Counted from the first letter of the stretch, positions 36,025-45,057 are shown. The stretch is 63,760 nucleotides of DNA from an uncultured Eubacterium sp. (GCA_910584795.1 CAJUBZ010000005.1:87213-150972); one strand, 5' to 3'. Notes: generated by a model from the letters alone, not told the origin. A program made the numbers and translations.

Positions 36025-36147
36025 AACAAAATTACCCCCTTTCTGTTGCCAGTTTCGGGAGACAACAATTATAATATAACATACTTTGGACAAAAATAAA
36101 ATGTGATTTTATAAAAATAATAAAAAACTACAAGGGATGGAATCGGC

Positions 36148-37455
36148 ATGGAGAAATATATAGTAAAAAAAGTCAAAGAAAAAAAGAATATTAACGTAGA
36201 AGTACCAGGATCAAAAAGTATTACGAATAGAGCATTGATGCTAGCCGCAATCTCTAATGGAACATGTAAGTTAAATGGTGTGTTATTCAGTGATGATTCC
36301 AGAGCCTTTCTTGAATGTCTGGAAAGATTGGGATTTCAGCTTGAAATAGATGAAGAAAAAAAGCAGGTAATCATTAAAGGGGAAAACGGACATATTCCAA
36401 ATAATAATGTGACAATTAATGTACGTAGTGCAGGAACGGCAGCTAGATTTATGACGGTTCTTCTTGCAGTATGTGGTGGAGATTATATATTAGAGTCATC
36501 AGAACAGATGAAAAAGCGTCCAATGAGCCAGCTTTTAGAGAGTTTACGGGGAAAAGGTGTAGATATTAACTGTTTAGAGAAAGAAGGGCATTTTCCTTTT
36601 GAGATTCATTCACAAGGAATATGTCAGACAGATATCAGCATTGATACAACAAAAAGCAGCCAGTATGCCAGTGCTCTTTTAATGGCAGGAGCAGTCAATG
36701 GAATGAATGTGAGGCTTACAGGCTCGAGAGTGGAGGGGGCATATATAAAAATAACATTACGGATGTTAGAACAGTTTGGGATCCGTTGTGAGGAAGCAAA
36801 AGATACAAATGAAGAGGGTTGTGGTAACACAAAAGTTTATAGGATTCAAAAAAAGGAATTCTCAAAGGAACAGTATGATATCGAACCAGATATGTCAGCA
36901 GCATGTTATTTTTATGCAATGGGATTGTTGTTAGGGGTAAAGAGTAAAGTAAAAGGTATTCGATTGGATTCTATGCAGGGAGACGTGAAATTCCTGCAGG
37001 TTTTGAAAAAGTTAGGGTGTAACATTAGTGAAACAGATGCAGTAGAAATTGATGCGGAAAATGTCAATGAATATAGTGGTATAGAAATTGATATGTCAGA
37101 TTTTTCGGATCAGGCGCTTACTATGGCAGTAGTTGCTGCGTTCGCTAAGACACCGACAAAGATTATGAATGTTGGGCATATCAGGGTTCAGGAGTCAGAC
37201 CGAGTCCAGGTAATCGTCAATGAACTAAGAAAATTAGGATGCGGTGCTGAGATATTAGTAGAACATGGCAGCACAGATATTTTGATCACTCCAAAGATGA
37301 TGCATGGAGCAGAAATTGACACATACGAAGACCACAGGGTGGCGATGAGTTTTGCTATGGCAGGATTGAGAATAGACGGGGTTATTATTAATAATCCGAT
37401 GTGTTGTAAAAAAACATTTGAAAATTACTTTGAGGTGTTAGAAAGGATTTATTAA
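36148..37455 (+). CDS. aroA: 3-phosphoshikimate 1-carboxyvinyltransferase (EPSP synthase)
   Basis: A 435-residue enzyme of the shikimate pathway. Family blocks: VPGSKSITNRALMLAA (PEP and shikimate-phosphate binding), NVRSAGTAARFMTVLLA, MKKRPMSQLLESL, SSQYASALLMAG, and VQESDRVQVIVNELRKLGCG near the C-terminus. NVRSAGTAAR replaces the LGNAGTAMRPL of class I enzymes, which points to the class II, less glyphosate-sensitive type (inference from motif). It stands apart from other aro genes, but tyrA lies 1 kb downstream on the other strand and the trp operon is 9 kb away. Confidence 0.95.
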   Translation: MEKYIVKKVKEKKNINVEVPGSKSITNRALMLAAISNGTCKLNGVLFSDDSRAFLECLERLGFQLEIDEEKKQVIIKGENGHIPNNNVTINVRSAGTAARFMTVLLAVCGGDYILESSEQMKKRPMSQLLESLRGKGVDINCLEKEGHFPFEIHSQGICQTDISIDTTKSSQYASALLMAGAVNGMNVRLTGSRVEGAYIKITLRMLEQFGIRCEEAKDTNEEGCGNTKVYRIQKKEFSKEQYDIEPDMSAACYFYAMGLLLGVKSKVKGIRLDSMQGDVKFLQVLKKLGCNISETDAVEIDAENVNEYSGIEIDMSDFSDQALTMAVVAAFAKTPTKIMNVGHIRVQESDRVQVIVNELRKLGCGAEILVEHGSTDILITPKMMHGAEIDTYEDHRVAMSFAMAGLRIDGVIINNPMCCKKTFENYFEVLERIY

Positions 37456-37469
37456 GGTCATTTGCATTG

Positions 37470-37498
37470 TTGAAAATAGTATTATGCTATAGTATAAT
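37470..37498 (+). promoter_or_regulatory. Sigma-A promoter of rfbA
   Basis: TTGAAA at 37470-37475, a 17-nt spacer, TATAAT at 37493-37498. The rfbA start is 80 nt downstream. Confidence 0.78.
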
Positions 37499-37577
37499 TT
37501 ATAAATGCAAAAAATTAAATAAAACAATTGAGGATGAAAAGCAATTTCTGGAATAATAGAAATTGAGGTAAGGTAAA

Positions 37578-38453
37578 ATGAAGGGAATTATATTAGCAGG
37601 AGGAAGCGGTACAAGGCTTTATCCTTTAACAAGTGTTACAAGTAAACAATTATTACCAATATATAATAAGCCTATGATTTATTATCCACTGTCAACGCTT
37701 ATGCTGGCAGGAATCAAAGATATACTTATTATATCAACACCACAGGATTTGCCGAACTTTGAAAGATTATTAGGAGATGGAAGCAGATTTGGAATTCATC
37801 TTTCATACAAAGTTCAACCCTCTCCAGATGGTTTGGCGCAGGCATTTCTGCTTGGTGAAGATTTTATTGGTGATGACAGCTGTGCAATGATTTTAGGAGA
37901 CAATATTTTTTACGGACATGGTTTGGTGAAGAGGCTGAAAAAGGCATATGAAAATACAGGACGTGCTACTATATTCGGTTATATGGTAACTGATCCGGAA
38001 AGGTTTGGAATTGTTGAGTTTGATGATGATTTAAAGGTTGTATCGATTGAAGAAAAACCTGAAAATCCAAAATCAAATTATGCAGTAACAGGTCTCTATT
38101 TTTATGATAATCATGTTGTAGAAAAGGCAAAACAGGTAAAACCTAGTGCCAGAGGCGAGTTGGAAATTACTGATTTAAATAATCTTTATTTAGAAGAAGG
38201 ATTACTGGATGTTGAACTTTTAGGAAGAGGATTTGCCTGGCTTGATACAGGGACAATGGAATCACTACTAGATGCAGGAATGTTCGTAAAGCAGATCGAG
38301 AGTATTCAGGGGATTATTATTTCTGCCCCAGAGGAAATTGCTTATAATAATGGCTGGATAAGTGATGAAGAGTTAAAGAAAGCTATTGAAAATTATGGCA
38401 AGTCACCATATGGACAACATTTAAGAAATGTTTTAAACAGGTCAACAATTTAG
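37578..38453 (+). CDS. rfbA: Glucose-1-phosphate thymidylyltransferase
   Basis: A 291-residue nucleotidyltransferase that makes dTDP-glucose, the first step to dTDP-L-rhamnose. It begins MKGIILAGGSGTRLYPLT (nucleotide-binding signature) and continues with SKQLLPIYNKPMIYYPLSTL and ILGDNIFYGHGL, then EEKPENPKSNYAVTGLYFYD. Length is standard for RmlA. rfbB, rfbC and rfbD are not adjacent, so the pathway genes are dispersed. It is a single-gene unit with its own promoter and a shared terminator. Confidence 0.95.
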   Translation: MKGIILAGGSGTRLYPLTSVTSKQLLPIYNKPMIYYPLSTLMLAGIKDILIISTPQDLPNFERLLGDGSRFGIHLSYKVQPSPDGLAQAFLLGEDFIGDDSCAMILGDNIFYGHGLVKRLKKAYENTGRATIFGYMVTDPERFGIVEFDDDLKVVSIEEKPENPKSNYAVTGLYFYDNHVVEKAKQVKPSARGELEITDLNNLYLEEGLLDVELLGRGFAWLDTGTMESLLDAGMFVKQIESIQGIIISAPEEIAYNNGWISDEELKKAIENYGKSPYGQHLRNVLNRSTI

Positions 38454-38472
38454 AGTTAAAAAAGTTTATAAG

Positions 38473-38508
38473 AAAAAATGTGGTCATAAATATATGACCA
38501 CATTTTTT
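38473..38508. terminator. Bidirectional terminator between rfbA and tyrA
   Basis: AAAAAATGTGGTCATA, a 4-nt loop, and TATGACCACATTTTTT form a perfect 16-bp stem with A and T tracts on both sides, serving two convergent genes. It overlaps the tyrA stop codon. Confidence 0.9.
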
Positions 38509-39613
38509 ATCGTTTAAATACTTTATACCGATGTCGTTCTAATTGTTCGATTGCTTTGTTTGCTGAAACTTCATCATAGAATGAAATTTTAAGGACTCCT
38601 TCTTCATGTTCACGGTTGTGAATAATGCCAATATTTTTGATACTTACACCATTTGTAGCAAGGATAGTAGCAATGGTGGCAATGGCACCGGATTCGTCGA
38701 TAATATCACAAAAAATACTATAACTTCTCTGAATAATACTATTATTATGCTCATCAAGATTATCACGGTAATCGCGGCTTTCTGATATCAGATCATTGAT
38801 AGCCTGTCCGTTTTTTGTATCTAATTCATTTTGAATAGTTTTTAAATCATTTATATATAATTCTAACATTTCACTAATATTTGTGTTATTGGTCATACAT
38901 ATCTGCTCCCACATTTCAGGAGAAGAAGATGCAATTCTTGTAATATCCTTAAAACCTCCGGCTGCAATTGTTTTCATATATTCTGAATCACTGTCATTAT
39001 GTTTTACCAGATTCACAAGACTTGAGGCAATAATATGTGGTAAATGACTAATAGCAGCAACAACACGGTCATGCTCTTTATAAGTAATACTAATAGGAAT
39101 AGCACCAATATCAGAAATAATTTTGGTATATTCTTCAATATAGCTTTGCTCCACTTTATCTGTTGGAGTAACTGCATAATATGCATTTTCCAAAAGTCTG
39201 TCATTTGCAAATTCATAACTGGTTTTTTCAGAGCCGGCCATTGGATGTCCGCCAATAAAATTTGTCTCCATCTTAAGTTTAGAAACACTTTCATGTATAT
39301 TCGTTTTGACACTGCCTACATCAGTGATAATACAATCTTTTTTTATAATATCTTTTAATGTTTTTAAGTATTCAACATTTCGTTCTACTGGTGTACAAAG
39401 AAATATATAATTACATTCTTGAAGGGTATCATCAACTTTATCTATCGCAATATTGGCAGTACCATCGTTTTTAGCCATAACACGTGGTTTAGCACCTCTG
39501 TTATATACAATAATTTTACAGCCAGGGTATACGCGGCGCAGAGCTTTGGCTACGGAACCGCCAATCAGACCAATACCTATAAAACCGAAAGTTAATTCTT
39601 CTGGATTTCTCAT
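38507..39613 (-). CDS. tyrA: Prephenate dehydrogenase with C-terminal ACT domain
   Basis: A 368-residue NAD-dependent enzyme of tyrosine synthesis. The Rossmann motif is at the N-terminus (FGFIGIGLIGGSVAKAL). VTDVGSVKTNIHESVSKL, FIGGHPMAGSEKTSYEFA and HDRVVAAISHLPHIIASSLV are prephenate dehydrogenase blocks. The last 70 residues form an ACT domain (SGAIATIATILATNGVSIKN), a likely tyrosine-sensing module. ATG 39613 is chosen because AGGAGG is 6 nt before it on the minus strand; upstream in-frame ATGs overlap this site. Confidence 0.94.
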   Translation of the reverse strand: MRNPEELTFGFIGIGLIGGSVAKALRRVYPGCKIIVYNRGAKPRVMAKNDGTANIAIDKVDDTLQECNYIFLCTPVERNVEYLKTLKDIIKKDCIITDVGSVKTNIHESVSKLKMETNFIGGHPMAGSEKTSYEFANDRLLENAYYAVTPTDKVEQSYIEEYTKIISDIGAIPISITYKEHDRVVAAISHLPHIIASSLVNLVKHNDSDSEYMKTIAAGGFKDITRIASSSPEMWEQICMTNNTNISEMLELYINDLKTIQNELDTKNGQAINDLISESRDYRDNLDEHNNSIIQRSYSIFCDIIDESGAIATIATILATNGVSIKNIGIIHNREHEEGVLKISFYDEVSANKAIEQLERHRYKVFKR

Positions 39614-39763
39614 ATACATCCTCCTAATGTTTGAATTGTTTAAATAGATTTTATTATACAATGATTGAAAGTACAAGTTACTATACTAAACTTCAATGCT
39701 TTAAAGTTTAACACTTTAAAGTAAAATAATCAAGAGATATTGAATTTATGATGTAAATTATGT

Positions 39764-39902
39764 AACAGTTCAGCCATCAGCTCGAAAATTCTACGAATTT
39801 CCTTCGCTGTGATGGCTCATCATATGATATAAATTGAATATAACATTTAGTCTGCAAGCAGTCATATGTTATATTCAATTTATATCGCATGGCTGAACTG
39901 TT
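39764..39902 (+). repeat. Modular hairpin repeat, copy D
   Basis: AACAGTTCAGCCA at 39764 and TGGCTGAACTGTT at 39890-39902, with one shortened head module (CAGCTCGAAAATTCTACG). The stem is a perfect 21 bp (39826-39846 with 39866-39886) around a loop carrying CTGCAAGCAG. It lies between divergent tyrA and the EF-G-like gene, whose promoter follows at 39932. Confidence 0.9.
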
Positions 39903-39931
39903 AAATCAGATTGTTAAAAAAATAACCTTTC

Positions 39932-39960
39932 TTGTATTGGAATATTATATAGAGTAGAAT
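39932..39960 (+). promoter_or_regulatory. Promoter of the EF-G-like gene
   Basis: TTGTAT at 39932-39937, a 17-nt spacer, TAGAAT at 39955-39960, about 60 nt before the start codon. Confidence 0.65.
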
Positions 39961-40021
39961 ATATACATATAGTGAGGCGGAAACGCATCGGATATAAAAA
40001 TTGAATAAGGAGGTACAGTAT

Positions 40022-42091
40022 ATGAATGTTTATAAAACATCAGATATCAGAAACGTTGTTTTTCTCGGTCATGGAGGGGCGGGAAAAACTACACTTGCAG
40101 AAGCAGTGGCATATGCTACCGGGGTGATTACCAGAAAAGGACTCGTTGAGGATGGTAACACAATTTCTGACTATGACAAGGAGGAGATAAACAGGCAGTT
40201 TTCTATCAGTGCATCAGTAGTACCTGTTGAATGGAACGGATTAAAAATCAACATTTTAGATGCGCCGGGATACTTTGATTTTGTAGGTCAGATGGAAGAT
40301 GCCATGAGTGTGGCAGATGCAGCTGTTATTGTTGTAAATGGCAAGGCGGGTGTAGAAGTTGGAACGATTAAGGCATGGGAAATCTGTGAGAGAAGACAGA
40401 TACCACGTATCTTTTTTGTGACAAATATGGATGACCCAAATGCCAAGTATATGGAGACGGTGGAACAGTTAAAAGAAACATTTGGAAAGAAGATTGCACC
40501 TTTTCATCTGCCGATTATAGAAGATGAGACATTGACAGGTTATGTGAATGTTGTAAAAATGGGCGGACGTAAATTTAAAGATGATGCCGGAAATTACGAA
40601 GAGATGGAGATTCCGGAATTTGTAACGCCGGAATTAGAGCCGGTCCGTGAGCAGTTGATGGAAGCTGTGGCAGAATCGGACGAAGAATTGATGGATAAAT
40701 ATTTCTCGGGAGAAGAGTTTACATATGAAGAAATTTCAAAAGCACTTAGAAAAAGTGTAATCAGCTGTGACATCGTTCCGGTTCAGATAGGCTCTGGTGT
40801 CAGCTGTCAGGGAGTGAATAGTTTCCTGCAGACTTGTGAAAAATATTTTCCGTCAGCAGATAAAGCAGAGGTAATGAAGGAAGCAACCAATGTTGACACA
40901 GGGGAAGAGGTTGTTGCAGATTTTGATGCAGAAAAACCTGTTTCGGCTTATGTATTTAAGACGATTATGGATCCGTTTGTTGGAAAATACTCGTTGGTTA
41001 AAGTTCGTACGGGTATTTTGAAATCAGGAGATACAGTATATAATGCGACAAAGAATGTAGAAGAAAAATTAAGTAAGCTTTATGTTATGCGGGGGAAAGA
41101 TGTGATAGAGGTATCAGAACTTTATTCCGGAGATATAGGAGCGATAGGAAAATTAGCAAGTACCAGAACCGGAGATACACTATCTACACGAGGATGGCCG
41201 ATTGAATATCATCCGACAACAATGTCAAAACCTTATACATACATGGCATATCGTGCGGTAAATAAAGGCGATGAAGATAAGATGGCACAGGCTTTAACTA
41301 AGTTATGTATTGAAGATTTAACATTAAAGTCGGTTATAGATGACGAAAACAAGCAGTCATTGCTTTATGGTATCGGTGAACAGCAGATACAGATTGCTGC
41401 ATCGAAATTAGAAGACAGATATAAAGTGAAGATAGAACTTGATAAGCCTAGAATTGCTTTCCGTGAGACGATTCGAAAGAAAGCACAGGTTCAGGGAAAA
41501 CATAAAAAGCAGTCCGGAGGTCACGGACAGTACGGTGATGTTATTATGGAATTCGAGCCATCCGGTGACTTGTCAAAACCTTATGAGTTTGAAGAGAAGA
41601 TATTTGGTGGTGCAGTACCACGTAATTACTTCCCGGCGGTGGAAAAAGGACTACAGGAATGCGTAAAAGCAGGTCCTTTGGCAGGATATCCTGTTGTGGG
41701 AGTAAAGGCTACATTGATTGATGGTTCTTATCATCCTGTTGACTCATCAGAAATGGCATTTAAGATGGCAACAATGCTTGCTTTTAAGAATGGATTTATG
41801 GAAGCGAGTCCTGTATTGTTAGAGCCGATTGCAATGCTGACAGTTACAGCACCTGACAGATATTCCGGTGATATTATGGGTGATTTAAATAAGAGACGGG
41901 GACGTATTCTTAACATGACACCGGAAGATGGAAAGCAGATTATAGAGGCAGAAGTACCGATGCTTGAATTGTATGGATATTCGACATCACTACGTTCTAT
42001 TACAGGTGGTAGTGGAGATTTTGAGTATGTTGTATCAAGATATGAACAGGCTCCTCCGGATGTGCAGGCAGCACAGATTAATAAAGAATAA
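40022..42091 (+). CDS. EF-G-like translation factor GTPase (paralogue)
   Basis: A 689-residue EF-G family GTPase. G1 is GHGGAGKTT, G3 is DAPGYFDF, but the G4 box reads TNMD instead of NKMD and the switch region has EINRQFSIS where canonical EF-G has the RGITI block. EF-G domains II-V follow, including QSGGHGQYGDV and the C-terminal MLELYGYSTSLRSITGG. These differences place it in the EF-G-like group (FusA2-type) rather than the essential translocase. The role is not well defined. ATG 40022 follows AGGAGG; the in-frame TTG at 40001 lies upstream of it. Monocistronic. Confidence 0.88.
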   Translation: MNVYKTSDIRNVVFLGHGGAGKTTLAEAVAYATGVITRKGLVEDGNTISDYDKEEINRQFSISASVVPVEWNGLKINILDAPGYFDFVGQMEDAMSVADAAVIVVNGKAGVEVGTIKAWEICERRQIPRIFFVTNMDDPNAKYMETVEQLKETFGKKIAPFHLPIIEDETLTGYVNVVKMGGRKFKDDAGNYEEMEIPEFVTPELEPVREQLMEAVAESDEELMDKYFSGEEFTYEEISKALRKSVISCDIVPVQIGSGVSCQGVNSFLQTCEKYFPSADKAEVMKEATNVDTGEEVVADFDAEKPVSAYVFKTIMDPFVGKYSLVKVRTGILKSGDTVYNATKNVEEKLSKLYVMRGKDVIEVSELYSGDIGAIGKLASTRTGDTLSTRGWPIEYHPTTMSKPYTYMAYRAVNKGDEDKMAQALTKLCIEDLTLKSVIDDENKQSLLYGIGEQQIQIAASKLEDRYKVKIELDKPRIAFRETIRKKAQVQGKHKKQSGGHGQYGDVIMEFEPSGDLSKPYEFEEKIFGGAVPRNYFPAVEKGLQECVKAGPLAGYPVVGVKATLIDGSYHPVDSSEMAFKMATMLAFKNGFMEASPVLLEPIAMLTVTAPDRYSGDIMGDLNKRRGRILNMTPEDGKQIIEAEVPMLELYGYSTSLRSITGGSGDFEYVVSRYEQAPPDVQAAQINKE

Positions 42092-42208
42092 TTCGTATGA
42101 TGCATAGTCTGAAGTTAGGTTCAGGCTATGCATTTGTTGTTTGATTAGCGAGAAATGAAATCACAGCAGGTAATGAATGTGAAAATGATGAAACTTATTT
42201 TTTCTTTG

Positions 42209-42240
42209 TTGCAATATTTTTCTAAAAGTTGCCGTTTAAT
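42209..42240 (+). promoter_or_regulatory. Candidate ECF promoter upstream of the propeller/tail-fibre-like gene
   Basis: TTGCAAT at 42209-42215, a 17-nt spacer, CGTTTAAT at 42233-42240: identical boxes and spacing to those before the ECF sigma gene. The downstream ATG is at 42297. Confidence 0.6.
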
Positions 42241-42296
42241 ATGTATACAACAAAAGAATAGTTTATAATAAAATGAGTAGGGAGTAGGAGTTACTT

Positions 42297-43382
42297 ATGA
42301 CAAATAATGAATTTATGATGAAATGCACAGATTGTGCTAAGTTAAAAAAAATAAGAACAATGAAGAGCACAGATAAATATTGGATGCAGAGTATGTGCTA
42401 TATATCGTCTGAAGATGCTTTAGTAATTTGTTATAGAAAGTTAGGAACAACAATAACATCTATTGAGAAAGTAAATTATTCTACTATGAATAGAATAAAT
42501 ATCAAAAATGATTTGATTTATGATCATGCAAATGATATTACATATAATTCTAAAACAAATAAGTTGTATCTAGTACCAATGTTTGATAAAAATAGTGTAA
42601 ATGACAGAAATGTGATTTATGAATTAAACTCATCTACATTTGCAAAAGAGAGAGAGATTTATGTGGGGATGAATACTAGAACGAGTATTGATGCAATTGC
42701 ATATGATTCGGATCGTAATTGTTTTTATATTGCAATGGGTAATGAGATATTAACTTTAAATAGTTCATTTGAAATTATATTAAAATTTGAGTTTAATTTT
42801 CAAAAAGGATTCGTATTTCAGAATATAGAATATTATGATGGAAAAATTTTTGCATCATATACTGGAAAAATAGATGTTTTTGATGTGACTGGGACGTATT
42901 TAAAATATATTGCTACAGGTGAGGGGGTTGAGGCGGAAGGTATAGCAGCGATTAGAGAAGGTAAATTTGTATTAGGTAAAGTATATGATACTCACATAGG
43001 AGTAATCGTTAATGAATTGTTTTTATTTGATCTTTTTGTTTGTAAAATCTTAAATGAATTATTACCTATAGATGTAGGGGTGAAGGTAAAGGGACAGGTT
43101 AAAATAGACAATGATTTTAATCATATCATAAAAATAGGAAATGTTGTGCAATGTTCAGTATGTTTTACAAACATAACAAGTGCGAGTTCGACAATTATTG
43201 CTGAGATTCCAGAAGGATATTGGCCGATGAATTATTTAAGGGTTGTTGGAGCATGCAGTGGGAACAACTTTGCAAGATTTGAAATATCAAAAGATGGTAA
43301 GATAAGATTGTATGCGACAAGTTTATCAGCGATACAGAGTACCCATTGGTTTGAATTGGAGGTGACATATATGGTCAATTAA
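42297..43382 (+). CDS. Unrecognised protein: beta-propeller-like N-terminus, phage-tail-fibre-like C-terminus
   Basis: A 361-residue protein without signal peptide or membrane segment. Residues about 25-260 have short beta-rich repeats with aromatic/Asp turns (DITYNSKTNKLYLVP, DAIAYDSDRNCFYIAM, NIEYYDGKIFASYTG), suggesting an NHL/SGL-like propeller. The last 80 residues (VQCSVCFTNITSAS, IAEIPEGYWP, KDGKIRLYATS, ending in a beta strand) resemble the C-terminal domains of phage tail-fibre or base-plate proteins. Two Cys lie near the N-terminus. AGGAG is 6 nt before the ATG. It may be co-transcribed with the secreted protein 52 nt downstream. It is preceded by a candidate ECF promoter. No other phage genes are near. 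Function unknown. Confidence 0.6.
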   Translation: MTNNEFMMKCTDCAKLKKIRTMKSTDKYWMQSMCYISSEDALVICYRKLGTTITSIEKVNYSTMNRINIKNDLIYDHANDITYNSKTNKLYLVPMFDKNSVNDRNVIYELNSSTFAKEREIYVGMNTRTSIDAIAYDSDRNCFYIAMGNEILTLNSSFEIILKFEFNFQKGFVFQNIEYYDGKIFASYTGKIDVFDVTGTYLKYIATGEGVEAEGIAAIREGKFVLGKVYDTHIGVIVNELFLFDLFVCKILNELLPIDVGVKVKGQVKIDNDFNHIIKIGNVVQCSVCFTNITSASSTIIAEIPEGYWPMNYLRVVGACSGNNFARFEISKDGKIRLYATSLSAIQSTHWFELEVTYMVN

Positions 43383-43434
43383 GTGGAGTATGAAATATGA
43401 AGAATAAATGATATTTAAATGAAGGAGAGACATT

Positions 43435-44589
43435 ATGAAAAAAATATTAGTTTGTTTGTCGCAAATTGTTTTAGTATTGATATTGAGTACTATGGTTTAT
43501 GGAGCACAGGATAGTAATAATGAGGCTCAGGAGTTTTTTAAGACAGAAAGATTATATGTAGATGGATTTTGCTTGTTAGGACCAAATGCGATTTCAGGTG
43601 GTACAGCCCAGTATTCAAACGTAAAGGTTGATGAAAATTCCATTACAATTATTTTAGAAAATTCTCATATGGAAAATGTAGGAAGCAGTACATGGGAAGG
43701 ATTTATCACGTATTGGGGAGACCGAACACTGAATATCGTCATAAAAGGAAATAACACCATGAGTACAAGCAAGTATGATCAATGCTGCTATTTAAACGGA
43801 GGCATATATGTCAGTAGCATAGAAAAAAAGGGGAATGTCAATGTAAATATAACCGGAGACGGTACTCTTAACCTTGAAAATGGGGGGTATTTAATTCGTG
43901 CTGAAGATAGCAATATAAACGTATCCATTGAGGGAGCAACGATTCATTCTAATTTTGCAGGGATTTATTGTGGAGGAACATTTTCTGTAAAAAATTCGAA
44001 AATATTTATAAAAAATTCTTTGGATGAGCAGCCACATCTTCCGGCAGGAAGAAGTAATGCCTTAGTATGTTCAAAGTATGATTTTGATAATGAACATATC
44101 TACGTGGGAAAGGGAAAGCTAGAGAAGGAAATCAATTCAGAAGAATTGTTTGAAAAAGTGAATATAAAGGATATGGAGATGTGCCAAAATAAGTTAGATT
44201 ATGATTGGGTACTTTTATCAGACGAAGTGGCAGATTTGCGAGATTATAACCCAGTGCTGGATACAACATCAGTAAAGGCGCCGGGAAAGGCTATAATTAA
44301 GAAGATTACAGCAAAAAAGAAAGCAACTAAGAAAGTTAAACTTTTATTGAAAAAGATTCGTGGGGCTAAGGGGTATCAGGTGGCCATTTATAAGACAAAG
44401 AAGAATGCTGCGAAGAATAAAAAGGCAATTGTTAAGAAATTTGTAAAAAAGACTCGTGCGACAGTTTCATCAAAGAAACTAAAAAACAAGAAGACATTAT
44501 ACGTAAAGGTACGTGCTTATAAGTTAAATGGAAAGAAAAAGATTTATGGTAAATGGTCAAAAGCAAAAAAAGTAAAGATAAAAAAATAA
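43435..44589 (+). CDS. Secreted beta-helix protein with lysine-rich FnIII-like tail
   Basis: A 384-residue exported protein. The signal peptide is about residues 1-23 (LVLILSTMVYGA). Residues about 40-205 contain repeated beta strands (NSITIILENS, TLNIVIKGNNTM, VNVNITGDGTLNLENGG, NINVSIEGATIHS), like the Cthe_2159-type carbohydrate-binding beta-helix domains; family membership is inferred. Residues about 285-384 are an extremely Lys-rich FnIII-like domain ending in KVRAYKLNGKKKIYGKWSK, shared with the proteins at 176 and 60382. It follows the gene at 42297 by 52 nt and may be in its operon and the ECF regulon. Confidence 0.72.
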   Translation: MKKILVCLSQIVLVLILSTMVYGAQDSNNEAQEFFKTERLYVDGFCLLGPNAISGGTAQYSNVKVDENSITIILENSHMENVGSSTWEGFITYWGDRTLNIVIKGNNTMSTSKYDQCCYLNGGIYVSSIEKKGNVNVNITGDGTLNLENGGYLIRAEDSNINVSIEGATIHSNFAGIYCGGTFSVKNSKIFIKNSLDEQPHLPAGRSNALVCSKYDFDNEHIYVGKGKLEKEINSEELFEKVNIKDMEMCQNKLDYDWVLLSDEVADLRDYNPVLDTTSVKAPGKAIIKKITAKKKATKKVKLLLKKIRGAKGYQVAIYKTKKNAAKNKKAIVKKFVKKTRATVSSKKLKNKKTLYVKVRAYKLNGKKKIYGKWSKAKKVKIKK

Positions 44590-44593
44590 AATG

Positions 44594-44622
44594 TTGACAT
44601 TATTACTTTAGCGAGTTAAACT
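44594..44622 (+). promoter_or_regulatory. Promoter of the trp operon T-box leader
   Basis: TTGACA at 44594-44599, a 17-nt spacer, TAAACT at 44617-44622 (4 of 6 to the -10 consensus). It starts 5 nt after the preceding stop codon. Confidence 0.6.
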
Positions 44623-44627
44623 ATTTA

Positions 44628-44903
44628 AAGATTAGATAAACCGTTGACCGAGAGTAAGTAATTACATGGGATGTTTTTCAGAGAGTTGTCGGGTGGTGTG
44701 AGACAACAAACGAACAGTGATGAATGGACTCGGGAGGGCAGCTCGAAACTATTTAAGAAGTAGACGCTGACGGATACCTACCGTTAAAGAGGTTAGCATA
44801 TGATGGTATGCGATGAGTGAATGTGTTATACATTAATTTGGGTGGCACCGCAGGAGTTTATTATAGCTCTTGTCCCTTTGTTTGAAGGGACAAGAGCTTT
44901 TTT
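44628..44903 (+). promoter_or_regulatory. T-box leader, predicted tRNA-Trp specific
   Basis: A leader of about 275 nt. The T-box sequence GGGTGGCACCGCAGG is at 44840-44854, a GAGAGTAAG stem I block is near 44650, and a candidate specifier TGG is at 44725-44727 in AATGGACTC. It ends in a strong terminator. It would raise trpEGDCBA expression when tRNA-Trp is uncharged. The downstream trp operon supports the specifier. Confidence 0.9.
44865..44903 (+). terminator. T-box attenuator terminator (trp)
   Basis: AGCTCTTGTCCCTT and AAGGGACAAGAGCT form a perfect 14-bp stem followed by TTTTT. Confidence 0.92.
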
Positions 44904-44909
44904 GTTACT

Positions 44910-45037
44910 GTTTAGAACAGCATTTATAGATAACCAAATACGAAGCTAGCTTGCTAGCTAGAGGATTTGGTTATCTATAAATATTGAGCGGTCAGCTCAA
45001 GTGAGATGGAGCGAAGCGAAATCGAACTGTTCTAAAC
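44910..45037 (+). repeat. Hairpin-containing repeat element G in the trp leader
   Basis: Terminal inverted repeats GTTTAGAACAG (44910-44920) and CTGTTCTAAAC (45027-45037). Inside is a perfect 18-bp hairpin (44922-44939 with 44965-44982) whose 25-nt loop contains GAAGCTAGCTTGCTAGCTAG. The right part, GAGATGGAGCGAAGCGAAAT then CGAACTGTT, resembles the AGCGAAGCG...TCGAnCTGTT module of copies A-E and the end of element F. It sits between the T-box terminator and trpE. Confidence 0.75.
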
Positions 45038-45057
45038 AGAACAAGTAAAATAGTGAA

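Noticed and set aside
42297..44589. A prophage at 42.3-44.6 kb
   Set aside because: Only one domain looks phage-like; no integrase, terminase, capsid, portal or lysis genes and no attachment-site duplication are visible.
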